Below are positions 26,506 through 35,233 of a DNA stretch of 64,000 nt, one piece after another. The stretch is from Chryseobacterium soldanellicola (GTDB lineage Bacteria > Bacteroidota > Bacteroidia > Flavobacteriales > Weeksellaceae). The notes beneath the pieces were generated by a model that was given only the letters and a program-made list of their open reading frames with translations, searched no databases and had not been told where the DNA came from. Position numbers and translations under genes: made by a program. Numbering within the stretch: the stretch's first letter is position 1; every line of letters begins with the position of its first letter. The stretch lies in the NCBI RefSeq assembly GCF_900100115.1, contig NZ_FNKL01000002.1:620001-684000 (forward strand), in the 5' to 3' direction.

Positions 26506-27018
26506 ATGAAAAAGATATTATTTACACTTTTTATTATTTACGGTTTTGGCTTAAATGCTCAAAGAACAGATTATGACTGGAAAAAAATGGACCCTAAACA
26601 AAGAAAAGAGGTAATAAACAGTCTTTCTCCGGAAGAAAGAAAAGCGCTTCTTGCAAAGTTCAGGAACAATATGGTGATGGATAATCTGGACATCGATCCT
26701 AGTGATAAAACAGAATTTACGGAGATCTACAACGAATATCTGGATAGTCAGAAGCAGATCAAAAGCCAGTTTAATTCTAATTTTAATCCGGAAACTCTCT
26801 CTGATGATGAAGCTAAGGCCAAATTACAGCAGAGCTTTGAAGTAGGCCAAAAATTACTGGATAACAGAAAAAAATACGCTGATAAGATGCAGCAGGTGAT
26901 TCCTTGCCAGAAAGTATTAAAATTGTTTCAGTCTGAGGGCATGATGAGAGATAAAATGAATGAAAGAAAACCTCACGGAAACAACAATAATGGGGCAAGG
27001 CCCAAACAAAACCCATAA
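26506..27018 (+). CDS. Small secreted protein, Spy/CpxP-like in layout
   Basis: A 170-residue product with a signal peptide ending near residue 19 (GLNAQ), then a helical region with DPKQRKEVINSLSPEERKALL and a charged, Met-containing coil, and a C-terminal Asn/Pro/Lys-rich tail. The size and helical, charged makeup resemble periplasmic sensors of the Spy/CpxP kind, often encoded next to sigma/anti-sigma genes in Bacteroidota. It starts 5 bases after the anti-sigma gene, so it is part of the same operon. A sensor role is an inference. Confidence 0.65.
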   Translation: MKKILFTLFIIYGFGLNAQRTDYDWKKMDPKQRKEVINSLSPEERKALLAKFRNNMVMDNLDIDPSDKTEFTEIYNEYLDSQKQIKSQFNSNFNPETLSDDEAKAKLQQSFEVGQKLLDNRKKYADKMQQVIPCQKVLKLFQSEGMMRDKMNERKPHGNNNNGARPKQNP

Positions 27019-27040
27019 TAGTTTATTTTTTTAATGTTGG

Positions 27041-27072
27041 ACGACTCTTACAAATTTTTTGTGGGAGTCGTT
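27041..27072 (+). terminator. Terminator of the sigma/anti-sigma operon
   Basis: ACGACTC (27041-27047) pairs with GAGTCGT (27065-27071), extended by TACAAA/TTTGTG, followed by TTAATTTTT. Confidence 0.78.
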
Positions 27073-27092
27073 TAATTTTTAAAGCAAATTCA

Positions 27093-27100
27093 TATTTTTG
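27093..27100 (+). promoter_or_regulatory. Probable -7 box (TATTTTTG) of the first tandem paralogue
   Basis: TATTTTTG fits TANNTTTG and lies 19 bases ahead of the start codon at 27120. Confidence 0.45.
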
Positions 27101-27119
27101 AATGAAATCTTTTTATTAA

Positions 27120-28163
27120 ATGAAAAAAATACTACAGATCACTTTAATTTTTGTTTCAATAATTTCGTTTGCACAAGCTCAGGAGATCATTAAAGAAAGA
27201 GGAAATCTTTCAAATCCGAAAGGGAATATTTATAAATCCCTTGAAGTAATTGATCAGAGAGAAGAGCAAAAAATAGGCGAGATGCCTTTCGGGGACAACA
27301 AAGAAATGAAAGAAATTGTTTTTCCCACTTCAATAAATACTTTCTTAAGTCAATGGTACACAGACAGTAACCATAAAGGCGGGAAACATGAAATGGTTTT
27401 AGTCCTTAAAAAGCTTAAGGCTTATCTGGGAGAAACGGAAGGAAAGGAGACAGAAGGAGATATAGAATTTTCTGCGCAGACTTTCCTGAAAGAAGGTGAT
27501 ACTTATAAATTTTTATATAAAAAAGATACGGTTTACAGTTTCAGAAGTAAAAATATTTCTGATGTAATGATGAAAAATATCCCGGTGGTTTTTGCGATGT
27601 TTTTGAAGAAAACGTATACCCTGAAGCCCAAAGAAAACCCGGTAGCCATTGATGCTCTTACAGATTATGAATCTTATGTGAAAGCCAATTCCGAAGCGTA
27701 TAGAAATGAAAAGCTGAAAGATGGAATTTACTTAAATCATACTTCATTTATGAACCAGACTCCAGAACCTGGAAATTATGTTCTTGAAAAAAATGAAAAA
27801 GGAGCAGTTTTAAAGGCGATAAAAGAAGAAAACGGGAAGAAAGATAAAATCTCTGCCAATGAAATGTTCATTTATGTAGAAAACGGAAAGGCGTATAAAA
27901 AAACATTTTCGGGATTTTTAGAGCTTAATAAAAATGACAGAGGATTTTATCTGATAAGCAACAGAGGGTATATTCTTCCGGTTCAAAATTCTGCTGTTTT
28001 TTTGAGTGTTGGTGCAGGACAAGGAGGAATGTACGGCGGTATTGCTGTTGGTCTTGTTGGGATTCTTGAGCGGGGTTTCAGACAAAATAAGGCAAGAAGA
28101 AGTGATACGTTTGCAATTTATATCGATCCACAGACAGGAGAATATGATTTCTCAGAGGAATAA
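27120..28163 (+). CDS. Exported protein of unknown function, tandem paralogue A
   Basis: The function is not recognised. The 347-residue product has a signal peptide (residues 1-20, ISFAQAQ). A shared motif S-L-x-x-(I/L)-D-x-R-E-(E/D)-x-x-I-G lies near residues 40-54, and FLSQWYTDSN near 78 parallels FSDWFLENN in the next protein. Towards the C-terminus a Gly-rich hydrophobic stretch (SVGAGQGGMYGGIAVGLVGIL) could be a membrane helix or hairpin, followed by a conserved ending IDPQTGEYDF. It is separated from the sigma operon by a terminator, so it is probably its own unit. Confidence 0.7.
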   Translation: MKKILQITLIFVSIISFAQAQEIIKERGNLSNPKGNIYKSLEVIDQREEQKIGEMPFGDNKEMKEIVFPTSINTFLSQWYTDSNHKGGKHEMVLVLKKLKAYLGETEGKETEGDIEFSAQTFLKEGDTYKFLYKKDTVYSFRSKNISDVMMKNIPVVFAMFLKKTYTLKPKENPVAIDALTDYESYVKANSEAYRNEKLKDGIYLNHTSFMNQTPEPGNYVLEKNEKGAVLKAIKEENGKKDKISANEMFIYVENGKAYKKTFSGFLELNKNDRGFYLISNRGYILPVQNSAVFLSVGAGQGGMYGGIAVGLVGILERGFRQNKARRSDTFAIYIDPQTGEYDFSEE

Positions 28164-28242
28164 GATAATCGCGGATACTTTTTTGTGCGTTGTTTAATTT
28201 AAACGAATTCATATTTTTACAGACTAATTTTAAAAAAAACAA

Positions 28243-29271
28243 ATGAAAAAAAAATTATTATTTCTATTATTTTCCAGTTTTGTTTTTGCTCAAAAAGATC
28301 AATTTATAGAGCTCAGAAATAATATAAAAGATAAAAATCATTATGCCAAATCTCTTACTTTGCTGGACAAAAGAGAAGATAAAAACATAGGAATAGTTTC
28401 TCACAGAAAAGATCCTTTTGAGGTAAAATTTGAAAAAGATGATCTGGAAAAATTATTTTCTGACTGGTTTTTAGAAAATAATAAGGTACAGGGTAATATT
28501 CAATATTTTCTTGTGCTGGAAAATTTAAAGGTTAATGATATACCGACTGAAAGATCGGTCACGGGACATTTGGAAATGAAAATTTCTACCTTTTTAAAAA
28601 GAAATAATCAATATTATTTTTTGAAAAAACGGACAGTTTCAAAAGATTATCCGCAAAAAGATCATGCGTATATTACAAGAGCTATAGCGGCTAAAATATC
28701 ATTAGAATTAGCGAACATCATTAAAGATTCATACACTGAAACCGGGCTCAATATTCCTGTTTCTGAAACCGATCTTGGAAATTATGAAAAAATAATACCA
28801 GAAAAGTTACCAGTTTATAATTCTGAAACTTTTACGGACGGTGTTTATAAAGATTATAAATCATTTGCCGAACAAACACCAGATAAAGATTTTACAGTAA
28901 AGAAGAATAAAGAAGGTATAATTAGAGGAGTGAAAAGAGTTGATGGTTACGATAATCTTGGTAAAGATGTTTATGCAATTATTGACAACGGAATTGCCTA
29001 TAAGAAAACACCCGTAAGTATTATTGAAATTGAAAAAGATAATGACGGAATTTTCATAATGGCAGCTCAGGAAGAAATTTTTCCGGAATATAACAGTACA
29101 CCGATTATTGTGGGAGCAGGTGCTGCAGGTGCTATTGGAGGTCTGGTAGTAGGTGTAATAAATGTTGCAGCCACAAAAATCAGAAGACAGAATGCTCTGT
29201 ATTATAGAGTAGGAATTGATAAGCTTACAGGGGAATATATTTTACCCGAAAATTTCGGTAAATCTAAATAA
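28243..29271 (+). CDS. Exported protein of unknown function, tandem paralogue B
   Basis: A paralogue of the preceding protein: 342 residues, signal peptide (FVFAQ), LTLLDKREDKNIG near residue 40, YNSETFTDGVYKDYKSFAEQTP matching DGIYLNHTSFMNQTP in copy A, the Gly-rich hydrophobic stretch IIVGAGAAGAIGGLVVGV and the ending IDKLTGEYILP. The two genes lie head to tail, 79 bases apart. Divergence is strong, so the duplication is old. The function is unknown; an envelope location is inferred. Confidence 0.7.
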   Translation: MKKKLLFLLFSSFVFAQKDQFIELRNNIKDKNHYAKSLTLLDKREDKNIGIVSHRKDPFEVKFEKDDLEKLFSDWFLENNKVQGNIQYFLVLENLKVNDIPTERSVTGHLEMKISTFLKRNNQYYFLKKRTVSKDYPQKDHAYITRAIAAKISLELANIIKDSYTETGLNIPVSETDLGNYEKIIPEKLPVYNSETFTDGVYKDYKSFAEQTPDKDFTVKKNKEGIIRGVKRVDGYDNLGKDVYAIIDNGIAYKKTPVSIIEIEKDNDGIFIMAAQEEIFPEYNSTPIIVGAGAAGAIGGLVVGVINVAATKIRRQNALYYRVGIDKLTGEYILPENFGKSK

Positions 29272-29275
29272 GACA

Positions 29276-29308
29276 AATAAAAGAGAGACATTTTGTCTCT
29301 CTTTTATT
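29276..29308. terminator. Bidirectional terminator, 15-bp perfect stem
   Basis: AATAAAAGAGAGACA (29276-29290) pairs perfectly with TGTCTCTCTTTTATT (29294-29308) around TTT. It serves paralogue B (+) and the GH92 gene (-). Confidence 0.93.
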
Positions 29309-31597
29309 TTATTTTTTATCCGTAGAATAAGAATAAGGAAAATCTTTTTCATTTGTTCCGCGGCTTTTATTGGGTCGGGAAATCATATCAAATTTTAAGG
29401 TTGCACCTTGCATTAATTCTTTATGACTGAGCCAGTTTTTAGAATATTTTTTTCCATTGAATTTTAATGAATTGACGTAGCGGTTTTCATCACTGTTATT
29501 ATCTGCCTTAATCTCGAGATTTTTTCCATTTTCTAAATGAATAATGGCTTTTTTAAACAATGGAGCTCCTAAAACATATTGATCCGTCGCCGGAGTGACA
29601 GGATAAAAACCCAATGCCGAGAAAATATACCAGGCAGAAGTTTGTCCGTTATCTTCGTCACCGCAATATCCGTCCGGAGTTGGCTGATACAGGCGATTCA
29701 TTGTTTCACGAACCCAATATTGCGTTTTCCAGGGCTCTCCGGAATAATTATATAAATAAATAATATGTTGTGCAGGCTGATTTCCATGAGCATACTGTCC
29801 CATATTTGCATTCACCATTTCCTGAATTTCATGAATCGTTGAACCATAATAAGAATCATCAAAAACAGAAGGTAATTCAAAAACCTGATCTAATTTTTTC
29901 GAAAACTCTTTTCTTCCGCCCATCAATTTTGCCAGTCCGTCAATATCCTGAAAAACAGACCATGTATAATGCCATGAATTACCTTCTGTAAAAGCATCAC
30001 CCCATTTGAAAGGATTAAAAGGTGTCTGAAAACTTCCGTCCTGATTTCTTCCGCGAGCTAATTTTGTTTCCGGATCAATCACTTTTTGAAAATTTTGTGA
30101 ACGTCTGTAATATTCGCCCCATTCAGATTCCGGTTTTCCCAAAGCTTTTCCTAATTGAGCAATCGCAAAATCGTCGTAAGCATATTCCAAAGTTCTTGCC
30201 GCGTTTTCATTTATTTTTACATCATAAGGAACGTAGCCTAATTTTTTATAATATTCAATTCCTAATCTTCCGGTTGCTTGCGGACCTTCATTATTCGCGC
30301 CGTGAAGCAAAGCCTGATATAATGTTTCAATATCATAACCTCGCAAACCTTTTAGATAAGCATCCGCAACTACAGAAGCCGAATTATTTCCAATCATAAT
30401 GTCAGAATACGAGGGGCTCGACCATTCTGGTAACCAGCCGCCTTCTTTGTAATCACTGATTAATCCTTTCTGCATTTCAACATTGATGCTTGGATACACT
30501 AAATTTAAAAAAGGATAGAGCGCTCTGAATGTATCCCAGAAACCAGTTCCTGCAAAACGATAACCAGCTTCTGTTTTCCCTGAATATGGACTGTAATGTA
30601 CGATTTCTCCGTTTTTATTAACCTCATACATTTTATGTGGAAAACAAAGCATTCGGTATAATGAAGAATAGAAAGTTCGCATTTGGTCGATTGTTCCGCC
30701 TGCCACTTCAACTCGTTTTAATTTTTCATTCCAGGCTGATTTTGCTTTTTTGAAAGTATCGTCAAATGAATCTTTATTTAATTCTTTTTGTAAATTTAAT
30801 TCTGCCTGTTCCAAACTGATGAATGATGAAGCAATTCTCAAATTCACTTTTTCACCTTTTTTGGTCGCGAAACCAACGACTGCGCCGCAATGATCTCCCG
30901 TAATTTCCAGTGCATCTTTTACAAAATCTTTATCCTTCCAGGTTGAATATTTCGTGAATGGTTTATCTGCATAAATCACAAAATAATTTTTAAAACCAAC
31001 CAATTTTCCACGAGAATATTTTGTTGAATATCCTGTAATTTTATTTTGAGAAGGAATAATTGTAATGCTCGAACCTTTATCAAAAGCATCGACCACAAAC
31101 CATGAGTTTTCGGAATCTGGATACGTTAATCGTAATTGGGCAGCTCTTTCTGTAGGCGTAATTTCTGCTGTGACATTATGGTCGGCTAAATAAACGCTGT
31201 AATAATAGGGTTTTGAAACCTCTGATTTATGGGAAAACCAACTCGCTCTTTCTTCTTCATTAAAACGCATTTTCCCCGTCACAGGCATGATGGAAAACAT
31301 TCCGTAATCATTCATCCAGGGAGAAGGTTGATGCGTTTGTTTAATTCCACGGATTTTATCGGCATCGTAAGTGTATTGCCATCCGTTTCCGTTTTTCCCG
31401 GTTTGTGGCGTCCAGAGATTCATTCCGTGGGGAACTGCGACGGCGGGATATGTGTTTCCGTTTGATAAAGAAGGCTTTGAAAGTGTTCCGATTAGCGGAT
31501 TGACAAATTCTTCAGGATTTTCTGGCGCATTTTCAATCCATTGTGATTGTAAATGAGAGAAAGGAATAATTAAAAGAAGTAGAAGAACTTTTTTCAT
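29309..31597 (-). CDS. Glycoside hydrolase family 92, exo-alpha-mannosidase
   Basis: A calcium-dependent exo-acting alpha-mannosidase family active on alpha-1,2 and related mannose linkages of N-glycans or yeast mannan. The 762-residue length is typical. A signal peptide (about 1-19) points to periplasmic or secreted location. GH92 hallmarks include FVNPLIGT near the N-terminus, PHGM, GFWDTFRALYPFL, and the active-site segment GYCGDEDNGQTSAWYIFSALGFYP. No SusC/SusD pair lies beside it, so it is not in an obvious polysaccharide utilisation locus, and there is no type IX sorting domain. Confidence 0.93.
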   Translation of the reverse strand: MKKVLLLLLIIPFSHLQSQWIENAPENPEEFVNPLIGTLSKPSLSNGNTYPAVAVPHGMNLWTPQTGKNGNGWQYTYDADKIRGIKQTHQPSPWMNDYGMFSIMPVTGKMRFNEEERASWFSHKSEVSKPYYYSVYLADHNVTAEITPTERAAQLRLTYPDSENSWFVVDAFDKGSSITIIPSQNKITGYSTKYSRGKLVGFKNYFVIYADKPFTKYSTWKDKDFVKDALEITGDHCGAVVGFATKKGEKVNLRIASSFISLEQAELNLQKELNKDSFDDTFKKAKSAWNEKLKRVEVAGGTIDQMRTFYSSLYRMLCFPHKMYEVNKNGEIVHYSPYSGKTEAGYRFAGTGFWDTFRALYPFLNLVYPSINVEMQKGLISDYKEGGWLPEWSSPSYSDIMIGNNSASVVADAYLKGLRGYDIETLYQALLHGANNEGPQATGRLGIEYYKKLGYVPYDVKINENAARTLEYAYDDFAIAQLGKALGKPESEWGEYYRRSQNFQKVIDPETKLARGRNQDGSFQTPFNPFKWGDAFTEGNSWHYTWSVFQDIDGLAKLMGGRKEFSKKLDQVFELPSVFDDSYYGSTIHEIQEMVNANMGQYAHGNQPAQHIIYLYNYSGEPWKTQYWVRETMNRLYQPTPDGYCGDEDNGQTSAWYIFSALGFYPVTPATDQYVLGAPLFKKAIIHLENGKNLEIKADNNSDENRYVNSLKFNGKKYSKNWLSHKELMQGATLKFDMISRPNKSRGTNEKDFPYSYSTDKK

Positions 31598-31893
31598 GAG
31601 TTAAAATATGGTTGAGTTTTCTGTGAAGAGTTTAATGTGAAAAGTTAAAAATTTTATGAGGAATAGGAGTAAGTTTTTTGATTTTTGTAGTTAAGAATAC
31701 TTTGTCGTTCTTAATAATGAGTGGAGAGAAGAATCTCTAAAAAAAGAAAGTTGAGATTTTTTCTTTCGTTAAAATGACAATCTTTGTGACTATTTTACTT
31801 TGTTAATTGAGATTGCTTCGTCACTTCTGAACTACGTTCGCAGACCTTCAGTCTGTTCGCAATGACAAGAATTGAAAGAAATGACTGCAATCC

Positions 31894-31999
31894 TAGCCCA
31901 GATCGCAGCATTTGTTTGAGCTCATTTTTTTGGTTTCGGCGGCGGCTTTGCCGCCGCCGAAACCAAAAAAATAGCGAGTGCGGAGAGCGGGAATAAGCT
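31894..31999 (-). repeat. Interspersed repeat, copy 2: conserved arms around a 23-bp GC-rich hairpin
   Basis: The same arms as 8092-8171, inverted: 31973-31999 matches 27/27 and 31894-31923 matches 28/30. The centre is different: a perfect 23-bp inverted repeat (31924-31946 with 31950-31972, loop TTT) whose core is GGTTTCGGCGGCGGC. Only the outer T-run and A-run are shared with the centre of copy 1. Confidence 0.9.
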
Positions 32000-32092
32000 C
32001 CTGAAAAACTAAATTATTTTAATCAGATTTTAAATTAATTTCACACCCTAAAATAAGAATGAGGAATTGTCTTCCTTTTTTTTATCTTTGCA

Positions 32093-32100
32093 AATTACAA
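32093..32100 (+). promoter_or_regulatory. Probable -7 box of lepA (TATCTTTG)
   Basis: TATCTTTG fits TANNTTTG, 9 bases before the start codon, so the transcript would be almost leaderless. A TTG at 32067-32069 is a little too far upstream for standard spacing. Confidence 0.5.
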
Positions 32101-32109
32101 GGTTCTTAA

Positions 32110-33906
32110 ATGAAAAACATACGAAATTTTTGCATAATCGCTCATATCGACCACGGTAAAAGTACTTTGGCGGATCGACTATTGGAATATACCAATACGG
32201 TAACCCAAAGAGAATTACAGTCTCAGACGCTGGATGATATGGATTTGGAGAAAGAACGCGGGATTACGATCAAGTCTCACGCGATCCAGATGGATTATGA
32301 ATATAAAGGAGAAAAATATATTTTAAATCTGATTGATACACCGGGACACGTAGATTTTTCTTACGAAGTTTCCCGTTCTATTGCAGCCTGTGAGGGTGCG
32401 CTTCTTATTGTAGATGCTGCACAAAGTATTCAGGCGCAAACAATTAGCAATCTGTATTTAGCATTGGAAAATGATCTTGAGATCATTCCGATTCTTAATA
32501 AAATAGATCTTCCATCAGCAAACCCTGAAGAAGTTACCGATGAGATTATGGGTCTTTTAGGATGTAAATACGAAGATGTTTTGAGAGTTTCAGGGAAAAC
32601 AGGAGAAGGTGTTCACGATTTGCTGGAGCAGATTGTCAATAGAATTCCGCCTCCGGTAGGAGATCCGAAAGCTCCTCTTCAGGCATTGATTTTTGATTCT
32701 GTATATAATCCTTTCCGAGGGATTGAGGCTTATTTCAAAGTGGTAAACGGAAGCATTTCTAAAAACGAAAAGATCAAATTTTTCGCTACAGGAAAAGAAT
32801 ATGGTGCTGATGAGGTGGGAACTTTAAAACTAAAGCAGGTTCCAAAGAAAACAATCGAATGTGGCGATGTAGGTTATATTATTTCGGGGATTAAAGATGC
32901 AAGAGAAGTAAAAGTGGGTGATACCATTACCTCTTTTGTGAATCCTGCTGCAGCTGCAATTGATGGGTTTGAAGAAGTAAAACCGATGGTTTTCGCGGGT
33001 ATCTATCCAATTGAATCTGAGGATTTTGAGGAATTAAGATTTTCATTAGAAAAATTGAGACTGAATGATGCTTCTCTGGTTTTCGAACCTGAAAGTTCTG
33101 CAGCACTTGGTTTTGGTTTCCGTTGCGGATTTTTAGGAATGCTTCACATGGAAATCGTTCAGGAACGTCTTGAAAGAGAATTTGATATGAACGTTATTAC
33201 CACGGTTCCCAACGTTTCATACCACGGATATTCTAAAAAAGATCCAGAAACCGCAATTTTAATCAACAACCCATCTGAAATGATTGATCCCAATCTTTTA
33301 GACAGAGTGGAAGAGCCTTATATAAAAGCTTCTATTATTACTAAATCTGATTTTGTAGGGGCCGTAATGACACTTTGTATCGAAAAAAGAGGGGAAATAG
33401 TAAACCAAAGCTATTTAACGGCAGACCGAGTTGAATTAACATTCAATATGCCTTTGGCAGAAGTTGTTTTCGACTTTTATGACCGTTTGAAATCTATTTC
33501 TAAAGGATATGCATCTTTCGATTATTCACCCATCGGAATGCGTTCTTCTAAATTGGTAAAAATGGATATCCTGATCAACGGAGATATGGTAGATGCTTTA
33601 TCCTCACTGATTCACGATTCTAATGCTTATTATATTGGGAAGAAAATGTGTGAAAAACTTCGCGAGCTGATTCCTAGACAGCAGTTTGATATTGCGGTTC
33701 AGGCAGCATTGGGAGCGAAGGTTATTGCAAGAGAAACCATTAAAGCATTGAGAAAAGACGTTACCGCAAAATGTTACGGAGGAGATATTTCCAGAAAGAG
33801 AAAACTTCTTGAGAAACAGAAAGAAGGTAAAAAGAAAATGAAGCAGATTGGTAGAGTAGAAGTACCGCAGTCAGCATTCATGGCAGTTTTGAAACTAAAC
33901 GATTAA
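32110..33906 (+). CDS. lepA: Elongation factor 4 (LepA), translational GTPase
   Basis: A ribosome-bound GTPase proposed to back-translocate or help ribosome assembly under stress. The 598-residue length is standard. G-motifs are [13 protein letters not shown] (G1), RGITIKS (G2), DTPGHVDF (G3) and NKIDLPSA (G4). The LepA-specific C-terminal domain ends with [25 protein letters not shown] (split here by description) and [15 protein letters not shown]. The assignment is secure. Confidence 0.97.
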   Translation: MKNIRNFCIIAHIDHGKSTLADRLLEYTNTVTQRELQSQTLDDMDLEKERGITIKSHAIQMDYEYKGEKYILNLIDTPGHVDFSYEVSRSIAACEGALLIVDAAQSIQAQTISNLYLALENDLEIIPILNKIDLPSANPEEVTDEIMGLLGCKYEDVLRVSGKTGEGVHDLLEQIVNRIPPPVGDPKAPLQALIFDSVYNPFRGIEAYFKVVNGSISKNEKIKFFATGKEYGADEVGTLKLKQVPKKTIECGDVGYIISGIKDAREVKVGDTITSFVNPAAAAIDGFEEVKPMVFAGIYPIESEDFEELRFSLEKLRLNDASLVFEPESSAALGFGFRCGFLGMLHMEIVQERLEREFDMNVITTVPNVSYHGYSKKDPETAILINNPSEMIDPNLLDRVEEPYIKASIITKSDFVGAVMTLCIEKRGEIVNQSYLTADRVELTFNMPLAEVVFDFYDRLKSISKGYASFDYSPIGMRSSKLVKMDILINGDMVDALSSLIHDSNAYYIGKKMCEKLRELIPRQQFDIAVQAALGAKVIARETIKALRKDVTAKCYGGDISRKRKLLEKQKEGKKKMKQIGRVEVPQSAFMAVLKLND

Positions 33907-33911
33907 TACAA

Positions 33912-33942
33912 AAAAGACCGATAAAATTTTTATTGGTCTTTT
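33912..33942 (+). terminator. Rho-independent terminator of lepA
   Basis: AAAAGACCGATAAAA pairs with TTTTATTGGTCTTTT (one wobble), followed by ATTTTTTG. Confidence 0.88.
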
Positions 33943-34040
33943 ATTTTTTGTGGTTGGTAATCGGAAAGATGCAAAGTTTTTAATTTAATCTATGTTTTAA
34001 GGCGCAAGAAAATCAAAGATTTTCAGCAAAATATTTATTG

Positions 34041-34140
34041 CAAATTTTATCGTAGATAAAATCCTTGCGTCTTAACAAAGTTTCGGAAGGAAAGAAAATT
34101 GAGTCTTTGCGTTTTCCAACAATTTTCAAAGATTTCTTTG
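34041..34140 (+). repeat. About 100-bp intergenic repeat, copy A
   Basis: Shares the order TTATCG-AGATAAAA-CCTTGC ... AAATTGAG-CTTTGC ... TTTCAAAGATTT with 43867-43969. Its right end runs into the last codons of the small membrane-protein ORF on the minus strand. Confidence 0.7.
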
Positions 34141-34335
34141 CTTCTCAATCAGATTTCCCTGGATGACTAATGCGCCGAGTCCGAGGATAATTTCAGCAAT
34201 TCCTAGAATTCTTACTAGATTAGGCCCACAAACGATACATTCCGGTTCTGGAAAAGGTTTTTTCCCTACAACAATGATCAAAACTCCGCCAATAATAATG
34301 ATGATTACTATAATGGCTTTTAATAATGTTTTCAT
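34126..34335 (-). CDS. Small membrane protein, two helices
   Basis: A 69-residue predicted protein with an N-terminal hydrophobic helix (AIIVIIIIIGGVLIIVVG), a short loop with two Cys (PECIVCGP) and a second helix (ILGIAEIILGLGALVI). The pattern is a plausible small inner-membrane hairpin, but no family is recognised. Its last five codons overlap a dispersed repeat, which makes the C-terminus doubtful. No partner gene is apparent. Confidence 0.5.
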   Translation of the reverse strand: MKTLLKAIIVIIIIIGGVLIIVVGKKPFPEPECIVCGPNLVRILGIAEIILGLGALVIQGNLIEKQRNL

Positions 34336-34429
34336 GATGGTATAAATTAGTTTTGTGCCTACTTTTTAGGTTTTCGGCTTTTACCTTTTGTTTATACCAA
34401 ATTTGAGCTTAACTATCAGGATATCAATA

Positions 34430-34463
34430 AGTAAAATCACTATTTTGTTACAGTGATTTTACT
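34430..34463 (-). terminator. Stem-loop beyond the DUF1579 gene
   Basis: AGTAAAATCACT (34430-34441) pairs perfectly with AGTGATTTTACT (34452-34463), 8 bases after the stop. The T-run lies on the plus-strand side, so as a minus-strand terminator it is not ideal. Confidence 0.5.
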
Positions 34464-34471
34464 ATTTTTTA

Positions 34472-35110
34472 TTACTTTTTCACGTATTTTATTTCCATTG
34501 TTTTAAATTCTTTTCCGGTTTTGGCATCAGGGCCGTACATTTCCAGTGTTTGGTGCGTATCATCAACAAAAGTATAAACTTCTCTTACTTCACAGTCTTT
34601 TCCGGGTCTTGTAGGATCGGTCATTTTACCCTTAAATTCTATTGCTTTTTTGGAAGCATTCCAATCGCCTTCCATATTCATAATTCCGGTTCCCATATTG
34701 TCTATCCATGTGCTTACAAATTTCTTTTTGGCATTGTCGTATCCTGTAATGCTCATCCCTTCGAAAGGCATTCCCATGAAGTTTCCTTTGTGTTCGCTTA
34801 CCTGATACCGTCCGTCAAAAATCATTTTGTTGATTGTTTCAGACATGCTTTTCATCGGTTTTCCTCCATTTTCCATCCACATTGTATTTTCACCGGACCA
34901 TTTTCCGTCGGATTTTGCCAGCATTTTGTGCATATCACCGGGAGTTGCATATTCCATCCACGCTTTATTTGCTGTTGCAGAATCTACCGGTTTCCATTCT
35001 TCTTTTGCTATAGAATCAGTTTTGTCAGAATCTTTTACGCCTACTTTTACTTTGTCACAGGCTGTAAATAGAAAAGCTGCGCAAACTGTGAATAATAATA
35101 AATTTTTCAT
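34472..35110 (-). CDS. DUF1579 lipoprotein
   Basis: A 212-residue lipoprotein: signal peptide with lipobox FTAC, Cys18. The mature part begins with an acidic linker, then a lipocalin-like beta-barrel pattern of DUF1579: GKWSGENTMWMENGGKP, then IFDGRYQVSEHKGNFMG, ITGYDNAKKKFVSTWIDNMGTG, and REVYTFVDDTHQTLEMYG. The function of the family is unknown. It is a single gene, divergent from the Nudix regulator. Confidence 0.85.
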   Translation of the reverse strand: MKNLLLFTVCAAFLFTACDKVKVGVKDSDKTDSIAKEEWKPVDSATANKAWMEYATPGDMHKMLAKSDGKWSGENTMWMENGGKPMKSMSETINKMIFDGRYQVSEHKGNFMGMPFEGMSITGYDNAKKKFVSTWIDNMGTGIMNMEGDWNASKKAIEFKGKMTDPTRPGKDCEVREVYTFVDDTHQTLEMYGPDAKTGKEFKTMEIKYVKK

Positions 35111-35178
35111 AATTGTTTAATTTTAAGTTGTTTATAAATTTAATAAAAATTTTAGTGCAGGGAAGTATTATTTTATTG

Positions 35179-35209
35179 TTGATTTTAACACTTCAAAATT
35201 GTAGCTTTG
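35179..35209 (+). promoter_or_regulatory. Promoter of the NrtR-like regulator
   Basis: TTG (35179-35181), 20-base spacer, TAGCTTTG (35202-35209), a good flavobacterial promoter. The TTTG of the -7 box is also the first four bases of operator 1. Confidence 0.65.
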
Positions 35210-35226
35210 TGTATTCGTAACGCAAA
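35206..35226. promoter_or_regulatory. Operator 1: 21-bp palindrome at the regulator's own promoter
   Basis: TTTGTGT-ATTCGTA-ACGCAAA. The halves are near-inverse repeats (TTTGCGT against TTTGTGT), 7-base centre. It covers the -7 box edge and start point and ends 7 bases before the start codon. Sites 2-4 share this design. Confidence 0.75.
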
Positions 35227-35233
35227 TTAATTT

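Larger units (their letters stand above)
31598..32109. other. 512-base intergenic region made largely of repeats
   Basis: No credible ORF. Around 31730-31865 it holds fragments with the pattern GAGATT-GCTTCGTCA...GTTCGCAATGACA, a kind of dispersed non-coding repeat, then copy 2 of the hairpin repeat (31894-31999), then the lepA promoter. Confidence 0.6.

Noticed and set aside
34550..35071. A 173-residue plus-strand ORF opposite the DUF1579 gene
   Set aside because: It is antisense to a clear lipoprotein, rich in Phe/Cys/His with no family likeness; the DUF1579 frame has a lipobox and domain motifs.
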